A DNA stretch of 34,033 nucleotides from an uncultured bacterium. Lineage in GTDB: Bacteria; Verrucomicrobiota; Kiritimatiellia; RFP12; CAIWXQ01. The stretch lies in NCBI GenBank assembly GCA_903916675.1, contig CAIWXQ010000042.1, positions 1-34,033 on the forward strand, given 5' to 3'. The notes below the pieces were generated by a model that was not told the origin of the DNA, ran no database searches, and worked only from the letters and a program-made list of their open reading frames with translations. Both the position numbers and the translations under genes were made by a program. This document shows positions 1 through 7,634 of this stretch, one piece after another (positions within the stretch are counted from its first letter, which is position 1; each line of letters starts with the position of its first letter).

Positions 1-81
1 AATTAGATCAAACGGCGTATCGAGGTTAAGCGCAAGGGGCGGCGCGTCGTCCTCCCGGTCGATGGCGAACGGTTGGCTCAA
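1..81 (-). CDS. Possible partial CDS running off the left edge
   Basis: On the minus strand the first 81 bases are open and read as plausible protein (SQPFAIDREDDAPPLALNL, then DTPFDLI up to the edge). The frame is closed upstream by a TAA, so the only candidate start I find is TTG at 81-79, with no convincing ribosome binding site. It would be the next gene after nagA on the same strand. Only about 27 residues are visible, so no family can be named, and the reading may be spurious. Confidence 0.3.
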   Translation of the reverse strand, partial: MSQPFAIDREDDAPPLALNLDTPFDLI

Positions 82-344
82 ACCAGGAGGGCGAGCGTCC
101 TCGCGAGCCGCTTATTTCGGAATTATACCTGACGCCAAAAATCCTTGCGCCGGCTCAGGTGGGGACGCCTCTCCGGGGCGTCCGCAGACGGCTCGGAGAG
201 CCATCCCTACCCGTGCGGAAAGCGCAAGTCCTTATGGCGCTGTGTATAATTCACTACCAGCGGAGAAGACTGTTAGACTGAAGACTGTCAGGCCAAGCAT
301 ACGACGGTTGTTTTTGTCAGCCTTAACCCCTACAGCCTAAAAGC
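82..344. other. Intergenic region downstream of nagA with hairpins and heptad repeats
   Basis: I see no convincing gene here. The stretch holds a small GC hairpin near 93-105 (GCGAG/CTCGC) and another at about 164-184 (GGACGCC pairing with GGCGTCC). Two heptad-like tracts follow, at 268-293 (units of the AGACTGA type) and 318-349 (units of the TAGGCTG type on the minus strand). The two tracts lie in roughly opposite orientation. The plus-strand open frame across this region has the composition of noncoding DNA. Confidence 0.5.
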
Positions 345-349
345 CTACA
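318..349 (-). repeat. Heptad-like repeat tract that contains the nagA stop codon
   Basis: Read on the minus strand, the tract starts with TAGGCT, whose TAG is the nagA stop. It repeats the core at intervals of 8 and 7 bases (TAGGCTT, TAGGCTG, TAGGGGT) and is followed by TAAGGCTGA. The TAG, TAG and TAA fall at offsets 0, 8 and 22, so all three forward reading frames are closed. The same TAGGCT stop context is seen at the ends of the minus-strand genes at 14851 and 33654. Confidence 0.6.
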
Positions 350-1262
350 AGGTCAATCCGATGGCGCGGGCGGGGTTATCGCGCAGGAGTTGCGCGATCT
401 GGCGCTCGTTGTAGCCGAGCGTGCGCAGGTTGGCCTCGATGTGCGGCATGGTGGCGGCGGAGCCGCAGAGGTGCGAGCGGTCGGGCGACCAGACCGCCAG
501 TTCCTCGCCCACGAGGACATCGTCACCCTGCATGGTCTTATAGTGACCGGGGCCGAGCCCGGCGATCTCGACGCCGTCGGTCACTACCACGGCGCGGTCG
601 ACGCCCGCCAGGGCGAGGTAGTTGCCCAGCGCGAAAAGCGGGATGTGCACGCCGTCGGCGATGAAGCAGGGGGTGATGCGGTCGCGCAGGCTGAGCGCGC
701 GCTGGATGACGTTGTTGTGGCGGTGCACCTGCAGGGGGACGCCGTTGCCGAGATGGGTGTAGAGCGAGAGGCCGGCGTCAGCCGCGCCCTGAAGCTGATC
801 GAGCGACGGATCGCAATGACCGGCTGCGACGCGGACGCCTTGGCCGACAAGCCAGCGTGTAACGGCAAAGCTGGCGTCGCGCTCAGGCGCCAGCGTGACG
901 AGCCGCAGCAGGCCGTTGCTGGCCGCGAACTGCTGCTTGGCCTCGTCGAGATTGGCGGTGCGCGCGTGCTGTGCGGGGTGCGCACCACGGTAGCCGGCAA
1001 TGTCGCTGATGAAAGGCCCTTCGGCGTGGAATCCGGGGACCATCGCGCGCGCCAGCGGGTCGGCTGCCACACAGCGGGCGAGGTTGGCGAGGCGGGTGCA
1101 GATGTCGGCCTGGCTGGCCGTGGTGATGGTCGGGAGGAAGGCCTGCACGCCGGCGGCGCGCAGCTTCTCGCAGGCAAAGTGGAACTGTTCGGCCGAGAGG
1201 TTGTTTCGGTTGAAGTCAACGCCGAAAGAACCGTTGAGCTGGATGTCGATGTAGCCGGTCAT
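345..1262 (-). CDS. nagA: N-acetylglucosamine-6-phosphate deacetylase, barrel-only form
   Basis: Predicted to remove the acetyl group from N-acetylglucosamine 6-phosphate in amino-sugar and cell-wall recycling, in the cytoplasm. The 305 residues follow the amidohydrolase barrel of NagA: an N-terminal GYIDIQLNG strand, HAEGPF at 79-84 (Glu81, metal), GH at 148-149, THLGNG at 169-174, ADGVHIP at 202-208, and TDG at 228-230 with the catalytic-type Asp229. Classical NagA is about 380 residues and carries a beta-sandwich domain built from both termini. Here the protein begins at the first barrel strand and stops at NPARAIGLTL, so both halves are absent. Only 32 bp separate it from gcvH, leaving no room for a longer N-terminus. 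Its TAG stop is part of a repeat tract. The family assignment is firm; activity on the exact substrate is inferred. Confidence 0.85.
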   Translation of the reverse strand: MTGYIDIQLNGSFGVDFNRNNLSAEQFHFACEKLRAAGVQAFLPTITTASQADICTRLANLARCVAADPLARAMVPGFHAEGPFISDIAGYRGAHPAQHARTANLDEAKQQFAASNGLLRLVTLAPERDASFAVTRWLVGQGVRVAAGHCDPSLDQLQGAADAGLSLYTHLGNGVPLQVHRHNNVIQRALSLRDRITPCFIADGVHIPLFALGNYLALAGVDRAVVVTDGVEIAGLGPGHYKTMQGDDVLVGEELAVWSPDRSHLCGSAATMPHIEANLRTLGYNERQIAQLLRDNPARAIGLTL

Positions 1263-1294
1263 GTGGTGTCTGCCTCTCGCCGCGGAAGCGGGCG

Positions 1295-1678
1295 TTATTT
1301 CTCGCGGGCGCAGTGCGCCTCGTACTGCACGAGGGTCATCAGTCTGCCCAGATCAACGGTGCTCACGCCGGAGAGCTTGCAGATCCAGCCACGGCCGCAG
1401 GGGTCCTGGTTGATCAGCTCCGGCGAGGCGTTGAGCGCCTCATTCACTGCGGCCACGGTGCCGGCGATCGGCGCAAAGATGTCACTGGCGGCCTTGACGG
1501 ATTCGACCACGCCGAGTACGTCGTGGCTCTTGAGAGTCTTCCCGGCCTTGGGGAGGTCCACAAAGGTGATGTCGCCCAGCGCCTGCTGCGCGTGGTTACT
1601 GATGCCGACCACGGCCAAACTACCCTCCATCGCGATCCATTCATGGTCTTTGGTATAACGCAGATCAGCAGGATTCAT
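1295..1678 (-). CDS. gcvH: Glycine cleavage system H protein
   Basis: Small lipoyl carrier protein (127 residues; the E. coli protein is 129) that shuttles the aminomethyl group between the P, T and L proteins of glycine cleavage, or serves in lipoate relay. The lipoylated lysine is Lys62 in GVVESVKAASDI; YTKDHEW near the N-terminus and the DLPKAGKTL loop are also typical. I chose the ATG at 1678 because AAAGGAG lies 6 bases upstream; an open frame continues further upstream but overlaps the fumarase end and shows no H-protein features. No gcvT or gcvP is in the window, so its partners must be elsewhere or it works alone. It lies 32 bp upstream of nagA, probably co-transcribed. Confidence 0.95.
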   Translation of the reverse strand: MNPADLRYTKDHEWIAMEGSLAVVGISNHAQQALGDITFVDLPKAGKTLKSHDVLGVVESVKAASDIFAPIAGTVAAVNEALNASPELINQDPCGRGWICKLSGVSTVDLGRLMTLVQYEAHCAREK

Positions 1679-1754
1679 GAAAACTCCTTTGTATGTGGCG
1701 CGTATTATCGACACGGGTGCGTCGGAATGCAACCTTGCGTTGGCAAACGACAAG

Positions 1755-1776
1755 GGCGGCCAGTCCCGTGGCCGCC
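1755..1776. terminator. Perfect GC hairpin between fumarase and gcvH
   Basis: GGCGGCCA at 1755-1762 pairs perfectly with TGGCCGCC at 1769-1776 around the six-base loop GTCCCG. TTTT follows on the plus strand; on the minus strand (the direction of fumarase) only a weak CTTGT follows. It may terminate fumarase transcription, or it may be one member of the hairpin family also seen at 21512 and 31066, which keeps the loop but not the stem. Confidence 0.45.
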
Positions 1777-1807
1777 GTTTTCCGTTTCTGCGCACATGGC
1801 GCGTCGT

Positions 1808-1850
1808 CTTCGTAACTTCGCCGCCCTTCGCCGGCTTCGTGTCCGAGTTC
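1808..1850 (-). repeat. Short-period (about 9 bp) repeat tract just after fumarase
   Basis: Read on the minus strand, CGAAG recurs four times at spacings of 9, 10 and 8 bases, beginning with GGACACGAAG a few bases after the fumarase TGA stop. The same GGACACGAAG word starts the tract after the nitrilase gene at 12312. Confidence 0.55.
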
Positions 1851-1856
1851 TTCGAA

Positions 1857-3458
1857 TCAGTACAGTGTCCGGCCACGATTGTCGCCGAGGAGGAAGGCCG
1901 GGAGATTCTTCACGCGGATGCAGCGCACGGCCTCCATTCCGAGCTCAGGAAAGGCGAGCACCTCGGACGAAGTAATGTTCTCGCGTGCCACCAGCGCCGC
2001 GGCGCCGCCGATGGTGCCGAGGTAGAAACCGTTGTATTTGCGGCAGGCCGCGGCCACGACAGGACGGCGGTTCCCCTTGGCCAGCATCACGCGCGAGGCG
2101 CCGTGGCGCATGAACTCCGCCACGTAGTCATCCATGCGCTGCGCCGTGGTGGGACCGAAGCTGCCGGACGGAAAGCCGCGCGGGGTTTTGGCCGGTCCGG
2201 CGTAGTAGATCGGGTGATCGCGGAAGTAGGCGGGGAGCTTCTTGCCTTGATCCAGCAGTTTCTTCATCCGGATATGCGCGAGGTCGCGCGCTACGACCAG
2301 CGTGCCGCTGAGGCTCAGGCGCGTGCCGACCGGGTATTTCGCAAGCTGTGCCACGATGCGGCTCATGGGCTGGTCGAGGTCGATCGCTACGCCGCCTTCG
2401 TCGGCCGCGCCGGCGTCTGCCTTCGGCAGGAAGCGCGCGGGGTTGGTCTCGAGTTTTTCTAGGAAGACGCCGCGGCGGGTGATCTTCGCGCGGAGGTTGC
2501 GGTGGGCGTTGCAACTCACGCCGATGCCGATGGGAAGCGAGGCGCTGTGGCGCGGCAGGCGGATGACGCGCACGTCGAGCGCGAAGCAGGTTCCGCCGAA
2601 CTGCGCGCCGAGACCGAGGCGGCGCGTCGCATCGCGTATCTTCTTCTCCCACGCGAGGTCGCGATAGGCGTGCGGCGCGCCAGTGGGGCGGGTGACGAGT
2701 GTATCGAGGTAGCCGGCGGCGGCGAGCTTCACGGTCTTGAGCGTGAGCTCCGGCGAGGTTCCGCCGATGACGATGACGAGGTGATAGGGTGGGCAGGCCG
2801 CCACGCCGATGGCGCGGATCTTCTCTTCCAGGAAGGCGAGCAATTGTTTCTCGCTGCCGAGCAGGGCTTTGCTCTCCTGAAAGAGGCTGGTCTTGTTGGC
2901 CGAGCCGCCGCCCTTGGCCACGAAGAGAAACTCGTAGGCATAGCCGGGCACAGCCTCGATCTCGATCTGCGCGGGGAGATTGTTACCGGTGTTCTGCTCG
3001 TCGAGCATGCCGAGTGGGGCGAGGTGCGAGGCACGCAGGTTCAGGCGTGTGTAGGAGGCTGCGACGCCGCGGGAAAGGGCGCGGGCATCATCCGTGCCGG
3101 TAACGACGTTCTCGCCCTTGTGCGCGAAGATGGTGGCAGTGCCAGTGTCCTGGCAGGAGGGGAGGACCCCCTCGGCGGCGATAACGGCGTTGCGCAGCAG
3201 CGCGCGGGCCACGAAACAATCGTTATCCGACGCGGCGCGATCCGTGAGCATGGCGGCAAGCTGCGCAAGGTGGCTTGCGCGGAAATAAAATGCAGCGTCA
3301 TGAAACGCGGTCTCAGCCAGGCGGGTCAATGTGGCCGGCGGCACGCGCAACACGGAACGGTTCCCTTCCTTGCGCACCTGCACAACGCAGTTGGAAAGCT
3401 TGCGGTAGCGCGTGGCGTCAGGGGCCAGAGGAAAAAGCGGTGGATGGTGGGGTTGCAT
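1857..3458 (-). CDS. Class I fumarate hydratase (iron-sulfur)
   Basis: Interconverts fumarate and malate in the citric acid cycle, in the cytoplasm. The 533-residue protein has the single-chain FumA/FumB architecture: an N-terminal alpha domain with LPSCQDTGTA (Cys102), ACPPYHLVIVIGG (Cys222) and SCNAHRNLRAKI (Cys316). These are the three expected ligands of the oxygen-sensitive [4Fe-4S] cluster. A C-terminal beta domain includes GTLVVARDLAHIRM, YYAGPAKTPRG and GSFGPTTAQRMD. L-tartrate dehydratase shares the fold, but usually as two separate subunits, so fumarase is preferred. The start at 3458 gives a full-length N-terminus. It is followed by a repeat tract, a hairpin and then gcvH 178 bp downstream. 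Confidence 0.92.
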   Translation of the reverse strand: MQPHHPPLFPLAPDATRYRKLSNCVVQVRKEGNRSVLRVPPATLTRLAETAFHDAAFYFRASHLAQLAAMLTDRAASDNDCFVARALLRNAVIAAEGVLPSCQDTGTATIFAHKGENVVTGTDDARALSRGVAASYTRLNLRASHLAPLGMLDEQNTGNNLPAQIEIEAVPGYAYEFLFVAKGGGSANKTSLFQESKALLGSEKQLLAFLEEKIRAIGVAACPPYHLVIVIGGTSPELTLKTVKLAAAGYLDTLVTRPTGAPHAYRDLAWEKKIRDATRRLGLGAQFGGTCFALDVRVIRLPRHSASLPIGIGVSCNAHRNLRAKITRRGVFLEKLETNPARFLPKADAGAADEGGVAIDLDQPMSRIVAQLAKYPVGTRLSLSGTLVVARDLAHIRMKKLLDQGKKLPAYFRDHPIYYAGPAKTPRGFPSGSFGPTTAQRMDDYVAEFMRHGASRVMLAKGNRRPVVAAACRKYNGFYLGTIGGAAALVARENITSSEVLAFPELGMEAVRCIRVKNLPAFLLGDNRGRTLY

Positions 3459-3589
3459 GGTTTCTGGTTATTGACGACAACCAGCGCCAATACTATCAAT
3501 TCCATCCTGCAATTGACAACCGACGCGCACATCGCTGCGCGCCGATAACGTACAGTATTTTTCGCACTTTACGAAAGGGCAGGCGTCCC

Positions 3590-4830
3590 GCTAGACATTG
3601 GTTGATCCCCTGACAAGGACAACCTCAACCTAGCAAGGAGCGCGCTGCCCATGAAGAAAGTAGCTAAGAAGGATACTGGTTTGAAGCAGATTCTGAAGGT
3701 GGACGAGACCGTCGTGCAATCGCACTTGGACGAGGTGGTGCGGCAGTCCGTGGAGGACACCCTCAACGGGATGCTGGATGCGGAGGTCGACCGGCTTTGC
3801 CAGATGAAGCGATATGAGCGCACGCCGGATCGTGCGGACACCCGTGCCGGCAGTTACGACCGATCCCTGCATACCAAAGCCGGAGAGGTAACGCTGCGGA
3901 TGCCGAAGTTGCGGAGCCTGCCGTTCGAGACGCAGATCATCGAACGCTACCGCCGCCGGGAGAGTTCCGTGGAGGAGGCGCTCATCGAGATGTACCTGGC
4001 CGGCGTTTCGGTGCGCCGGGTGGAAGACATCACGGAGGCACTCTGGGGTTCGAAAGTGAGCCCGTCCACGGTGAGCGAGCTGAACCAGAAGCTGGCTGTG
4101 CGCATCGAGGATTGGCGGAACCGGCCGATCACCGCCAAGCATGCGTACGTGTGGCTCGACGGGATCTGGTTGAAGCGCAGCTGGGGCGGCGAAGTCCGCA
4201 ACGTGGCGGTGCTGGTGGCTGTCGGCGTCAACGCGGAAGGGTATCGGGATGTTCTGGGTGTCCTGGAGGGCGCCAAGGAAGACAAGGAGTCCTGGCTGGG
4301 ATTCCTGCGGCACCTGAAGGAGCGCGGGCTGGCCGGCACAGAACTATTTACCAGCGACCGGTGTGCCGGTTTGATCGAATCGCTTGGCGAAGTCTACCCG
4401 GACGCCCGCTGGCAACGCTGCGTGGTTCACTGGTATCGCAACGTGTTCTCGGTCGTACCGCGCCAGAAGGTCGGCCTTGTGGCTGCGATGTTGAAGGCCA
4501 TTCATGCCCAGGAGGACCGGGAAGCGGCGCGGCAGAAAGCCCATGACGTGGAGAAGAAGTTGCTGGCCATGAGGCTTGAAAAGGCTGCCAAGATCGTCCG
4601 GGAAGGCGTGGATGAAACGCTGGCGTACATGGCGTTCCCGCATGAGCATTGGCTGAAGATCCGCACCAACAACCCGTTGGAGCGCATCATGCGGGAAATC
4701 CGGCGCCGCACGCGTGTGGTCGGATGCTTCCCGGACGGAAACTCGGCCATGCTCCTGGTCGCGGCCCGGCTATCCCGTCGCCGTTTTCCCTATTAGGGGT
4801 ATAGGGGATGAGGTGTCGTATTTGGAAAAC
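3590..4830 (+). mobile_element. Remnant of an IS256-type insertion sequence (approximate limits)
   Basis: The limits are estimates set by the transposase gene plus short flanks, because no clear inverted repeats are visible. The insertion separates fumarase (start 3458) from the M20 peptidase. Confidence 0.45.
3651..4796 (+). CDS. IS256-family transposase, C-terminus apparently replaced
   Basis: DDE transposase of the IS256 (mutator-like) family. Visible catalytic residues are Asp170 (YVWLDGIWLK), Asp236 (LFTSDRC) and Glu344 (NNPLERIMREIRRRTRVVG). The CVVHWYRN segment at 257-264 is the usual CxxHxxRN-type motif. An AAGGAG lies 10 bases before the ATG. The protein ends at AARLSRRRFPY; relatives normally continue for roughly 20-30 further residues with a W-G-rich tail, so the 3' end looks lost or rearranged. 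I could not find convincing terminal inverted repeats or a target duplication: only AGGGGAT is shared between 3606 on the minus strand and 4804 on the plus strand. Probably a decayed, immobile copy. Confidence 0.85.
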   Translation: MKKVAKKDTGLKQILKVDETVVQSHLDEVVRQSVEDTLNGMLDAEVDRLCQMKRYERTPDRADTRAGSYDRSLHTKAGEVTLRMPKLRSLPFETQIIERYRRRESSVEEALIEMYLAGVSVRRVEDITEALWGSKVSPSTVSELNQKLAVRIEDWRNRPITAKHAYVWLDGIWLKRSWGGEVRNVAVLVAVGVNAEGYRDVLGVLEGAKEDKESWLGFLRHLKERGLAGTELFTSDRCAGLIESLGEVYPDARWQRCVVHWYRNVFSVVPRQKVGLVAAMLKAIHAQEDREAARQKAHDVEKKLLAMRLEKAAKIVREGVDETLAYMAFPHEHWLKIRTNNPLERIMREIRRRTRVVGCFPDGNSAMLLVAARLSRRRFPY

Positions 4831-5437
4831 AGACATTCAGTCAGTTCCCTTTTGATCGCTTAGTGCCCGCAGGATTCGCTGGTGTCTCGCCCGCATGCGC
4901 CAACCCCTCTGGAGACGGGCCTGCATGCGCGGGAGTGTCGATTGAAAATATCTTTTCGGCCGATCTGAAACGCCGCTTCGCCCCCTATTCTGTCACGATC
5001 ACGGCCCACTGCTTCCCCCGCCTCCTCAAAAAAAGTGCCAAGTAAATTTATCGCCCTTGTGGCTCTTCGTGACGTTTCGGGACGTTTCACCGTGTTGCAT
5101 TTTCGGCCCCACCGGCCGGCCCACGTTCCTTTTTATATTTACAGGGTGTATAACTGCGTCATTCTACGAAAGGAGTTTGTTATGCAAAAGAAAGGTCGCA
5201 AAAGTCAGCGCAGCGATTGCGGAGTTATTCCACCGCGACTTGCACGAACTGCAACAACTGCAATCTGTCTTAAACGTATAACCAATTTCGGCGCAGCTAT
5301 TTATGGATGTTTACCTATCCGGGAGCCCCGGCCTCCCCGATGGATCGCCTCCCTCCTGCGGCAGCTGAAAAGGCGTTTTTACAAAACGAACTCCTGTCGC
5401 AGTAAACCTGCCATGGGCCCCAAACTCGCAACTTGCT
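4797..5437. other. Gene-poor stretch between the IS remnant and the M20 peptidase
   Basis: There is no convincing gene in about 640 bp. The base composition is lower in GC than the surroundings. A TATAAC box at 5149-5154 and a strong AAAGGAG just before an ATG at 5182 look like real expression signals. The frame from that ATG is low in protein character and runs into the end of the convergent M20 gene. An overlapping frame ends in a helical peptide (VSAAIAELFHRDLHELQQL) without its own start, so this may be a decayed small gene. Confidence 0.4.
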
Positions 5438-6817
5438 TCAGGCATTGCCGGTCAGTGCGTTGAGAATCAGGCTGGCGAAGACGATTCCCTGCTCGAACTG
5501 ATCCAGGCCGTACGATTCGTTCGGCGCGTGGATGGAATCCTGCTCGCGGGAGAATCCCACGAGCAGCGGCGAGGCGCCGGCGATGTCGCGCAGCGCGCCG
5601 ATCACGGGGATCGAGGCGCCCATCCAGACGAACACCGGGCCGCGCGGATCCATCTGCCGCAGCACGTCCTCGGCCAGACGCGCCAGCGGGGAATCTGGCG
5701 GCAGGCGCAGGGCCGGCGCGCCGGCGGTGATCTCGGAGAACTCGACTGTGCAGCCGGGTGGGCAGTGCGCGCGCAGGTGCTCCTGGATCTGTTCGACGCA
5801 GGTGCGCGGCGTCTGTCCTGGGCAGAGGCGCACGCTGAGCTTGGCCACGGCCACGGCGGGAATCACCGTCTTGCTGCCCGGGCCACCATAACCGGAATGG
5901 ACGCCGTTGACCTCAATCGTGGGGCGGAAGCTGTTGCGCACAATCGGCGGCAGTCCGGCTTCGCCGCCAACGGGTGCCACGCCGGTTTCCTGTTCGTATT
6001 TCGCGGCATCGAACGGCTCGGCATTGGCCAGTTCAAGCTCGCGCGGCGAGGGTGGGTGGACTGGGTCCAGGAACCCGGGGACCGCGATGCCCCCCCGGTC
6101 GTCGTGCAGGCTGGCGAGCAGGTGCGCCATGCCGGCGGCGGGATTCGGCGCGAGGCCGCCATGCGTTCCGGAGTGCAGATCGCCGCGCGCGCCGCGCAGG
6201 GTGACCGTCATATGCACAATGCCGCGCAGGCCGACGACAATGGCGGGGCGGCCGGAGGACTCGTGCACGCCGGAGTCGGCGACCAGCAGCACGTCGGCCT
6301 GCACGCGCTGGCGCCAGGCGGTGAGGTTGGCAAACAGGCCGTTGCTGCCGGACTCCTCCTCGCCGTCGAGCAGCAGGCGGATGGTGGGCAGCGCGACACC
6401 GGCTTCGCGCAGCGCCGCGATGCCCTGCAGGAAGGCGAAGACCTGCCCCTTGTCGTCGGACGCGCCACGGGCATAAACGCGGCCGTCGCGCAGCTGCGGT
6501 TCGAACGGCGGCGATTGCCACAGCTCCAGCGGATCAGCGGGCTGCACGTCGTAGTGGCCGTAGAAGAGCACCGTGGGCGCGCCCGGCTTGCCCGGACGCT
6601 CTGCCAGCAGCACGGGCTGGCCGCTGGTCAGGCAGACCTCGGATTCGAAATCCAGTTTGCGCAGGTATTTTTTGAGCCAGGCTGTGCAGCGCGCGCAATC
6701 GCCCAGGCGGTGCGGGTCCGTGCCGATCGTGGGGATGCGCAGCAGCTCGAACCAGTCCGCCAGGATGGCTTCGCGATGCTGCGCGAAATACTGCTGCGCA
6801 AGTTGGGGTGTCACCAT
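5438..6817 (-). CDS. M20-family metallopeptidase (dipeptidase type)
   Basis: Predicted di-zinc cytoplasmic peptidase acting on short peptides, of the carnosinase/PepV-like M20 group. From the start at 6817 it has 459 residues. Metal and catalytic motifs are in order: YGHYDVQP (His88, Asp90), GASDDKGQ (Asp121), DGEEESGS (Glu153/154) and ADSG (Asp181). A dimerisation lid follows (GARGDLHSGTHGG), and a late REQDSIHAPNE segment supplies the final metal histidine. I chose MVTPQL because the upstream open frame is encoded by repeat DNA (6895-7068). There is no clear Shine-Dalgarno sequence. The exact substrate cannot be told from sequence. Confidence 0.88.
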   Translation of the reverse strand: MVTPQLAQQYFAQHREAILADWFELLRIPTIGTDPHRLGDCARCTAWLKKYLRKLDFESEVCLTSGQPVLLAERPGKPGAPTVLFYGHYDVQPADPLELWQSPPFEPQLRDGRVYARGASDDKGQVFAFLQGIAALREAGVALPTIRLLLDGEEESGSNGLFANLTAWRQRVQADVLLVADSGVHESSGRPAIVVGLRGIVHMTVTLRGARGDLHSGTHGGLAPNPAAGMAHLLASLHDDRGGIAVPGFLDPVHPPSPRELELANAEPFDAAKYEQETGVAPVGGEAGLPPIVRNSFRPTIEVNGVHSGYGGPGSKTVIPAVAVAKLSVRLCPGQTPRTCVEQIQEHLRAHCPPGCTVEFSEITAGAPALRLPPDSPLARLAEDVLRQMDPRGPVFVWMGASIPVIGALRDIAGASPLLVGFSREQDSIHAPNESYGLDQFEQGIVFASLILNALTGNA

Positions 6818-6894
6818 GGGAATAGGTTTGCCGGAATCGGCGACTGACGCAAGGAGAAAGCGCCTGGCACGCGAGTGGAAAGCAGGCAGGTGGT

Positions 6895-7068
6895 TGTGGA
6901 CACAGAGGACACAGAGGGGAGATGAGGGCACAGAGGAAGTGGTGCAGGCGTCCCGCCTGCCGGAGACACCCTGCGATTTCAGAACGCGAACAATCAGGAA
7001 TCAGGAATCCCTGGCCACCTCGGTGAGCTCATCTTGCTCTGTGGCCTCTGTGTCCCGAACCCCGCTAC
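6895..7068. repeat. Nonamer-based imperfect palindrome upstream of the M20 gene
   Basis: The left arm at 6896-6938 is built from units of the GGACACAGA type. The centre holds a hairpin, GCAGGC-GTCCC-GCCTGC (about 6951-6967). The right arm at 7022-7058 ends in the reverse complement, CCTCTGTGTCCC. The portion 6962-7068 recurs at 7635-7743. The same layout of arms plus central hairpin is seen at 11147-11253. Confidence 0.6.
6962..7068 (+). repeat. Direct repeat, copy A (flanks the dimer glycosylase gene)
   Basis: 107 bp nearly identical to 7635-7743, running from GGAGACACCC to CCCGCTAC. Relative to copy B it has one extra 7-bp unit (AATCAGG) and lacks one 9-bp unit (CCTCTGTGG), plus two base changes. 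Its right end contains the stop codon (CTA) of the minus-strand gene at 7065. Confidence 0.85.
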
Positions 7069-7508
7069 AGCCGTGGCGCGGCACCCTTCTCCCACGGCGC
7101 GATGCCACCGCGCACGACCCGGAACAGCGGGTGCGGGCAGGGCCTCCGCACGGTTGCCAGCCGGGCCAGCCGCTGCGGATCGCGCAGGCGCAGCTTGTGC
7201 GACAGGTGGCGCCATTCGTATTGCAACTGGCCGCGCGTGACCGTGAGCAATTCGACCATGCCGCCGCGGGCGATCTTACGGGCATCGAAACGGTAGCCGC
7301 GCGTCGCGCCTTCGTCGCGAATGAGGCGCAGGTAGGCTGCGAGGGCGCCGACGGGATCCGGTTGCGCGCGGAACCGCGCGAGCTGTGGATGGTGTTGGTA
7401 GCCGCGTGTCCGTCCGCGGAGCACAGCCTGTGCCAGGAGCGCCTCCCGCCAGAGGGCGACCAATCCGCGGGCATCGAGATATTTCGGGTGCAGGCTCCAG
7501 AGGCGCAT
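7065..7508 (-). CDS. Pyrimidine dimer DNA glycosylase/endonuclease V-like protein
   Basis: 147-residue protein beginning MRLWSLHPKYLDARGLVALW, the form typical of bacterial proteins grouped with the pyrimidine dimer glycosylase (T4 endonuclease V-like) family. Further conserved segments are REALLAQAVLRGRTRGYQHHPQL and AAYLRLIRDEGATRGYRFD (about residues 57-75). T4 endonuclease V uses its N-terminal threonine as nucleophile, and that residue is not evident here, so enzymatic activity on UV dimers is uncertain; the assignment is to the family. The gene sits between two 107-109 bp direct repeats and directly downstream of mfd in the direction of transcription, with a MITE-like element just upstream of its start. 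The TAG stop lies in the repeat. Confidence 0.7.
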   Translation of the reverse strand: MRLWSLHPKYLDARGLVALWREALLAQAVLRGRTRGYQHHPQLARFRAQPDPVGALAAYLRLIRDEGATRGYRFDARKIARGGMVELLTVTRGQLQYEWRHLSHKLRLRDPQRLARLATVRRPCPHPLFRVVRGGIAPWEKGAAPRL

Positions 7509-7518
7509 GGGGATATTC

Positions 7519-7634
7519 TAGCGCATTTCCTTAATAAAAGTGACAATCGCATTGGGGTCGGTATCGGGGTCGGATATACAATCGATACCGATTCCGATAG
7601 CGACCCCAACCCCGAAAAACTTCCCACGGCTCTT
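7519..7634 (+). repeat. MITE-like palindromic hexad element, copy 1 (right end replaced)
   Basis: Shares AATAAAAGTGACAATCGCAT, then GGNNTC hexads (four in the left arm), an inner loop, and GANNCC hexads in the right arm, followed by AACTTCCCACGGCTCTTGGA. This matches the copy at 33475 closely except for one missing left hexad. From 7635 the expected right terminus (GTCACT...TCAATA) is replaced by the 109-bp direct repeat. Confidence 0.75.

Noticed and set aside
390-1658. 422-codon open frame on the plus strand
   Set aside because: It is the antisense shadow of nagA and gcvH in high-GC DNA; the minus-strand genes have clear catalytic motifs.
1679-1856. Glycine riboswitch upstream of gcvH
   Set aside because: The leader contains a repeat tract and one plain hairpin; I could not recognise the paired glycine aptamer core.
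5182-5463. Small open frame with a strong AAAGGAG and a candidate -10 box
   Set aside because: The signals are good, but the encoded sequence has no protein character and overlaps the end of the convergent M20 gene. A neighbouring frame looks more protein-like but lacks a start. I treat it as decayed or noncoding.
5528-6847. 439-codon open frame on the plus strand
   Set aside because: Antisense of the M20 peptidase; rich in Arg, Gly, His and Ala, without recognisable motifs.
7508-7550. Outward promoter from the left end of the hexad element (TTGTCA ... TAGAAT) driving the dimer glycosylase gene
   Set aside because: The spacing of 20 bases is too long for a normal promoter, and the corresponding sequence at copy 3 lacks a -10 box.
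7519-7634. Reading the hexad repeats as a CRISPR or a retron-type noncoding RNA
   Set aside because: There are no regularly spaced identical repeats with unique spacers, and no cas or reverse transcriptase gene in the window. The hexads are degenerate and palindromic.
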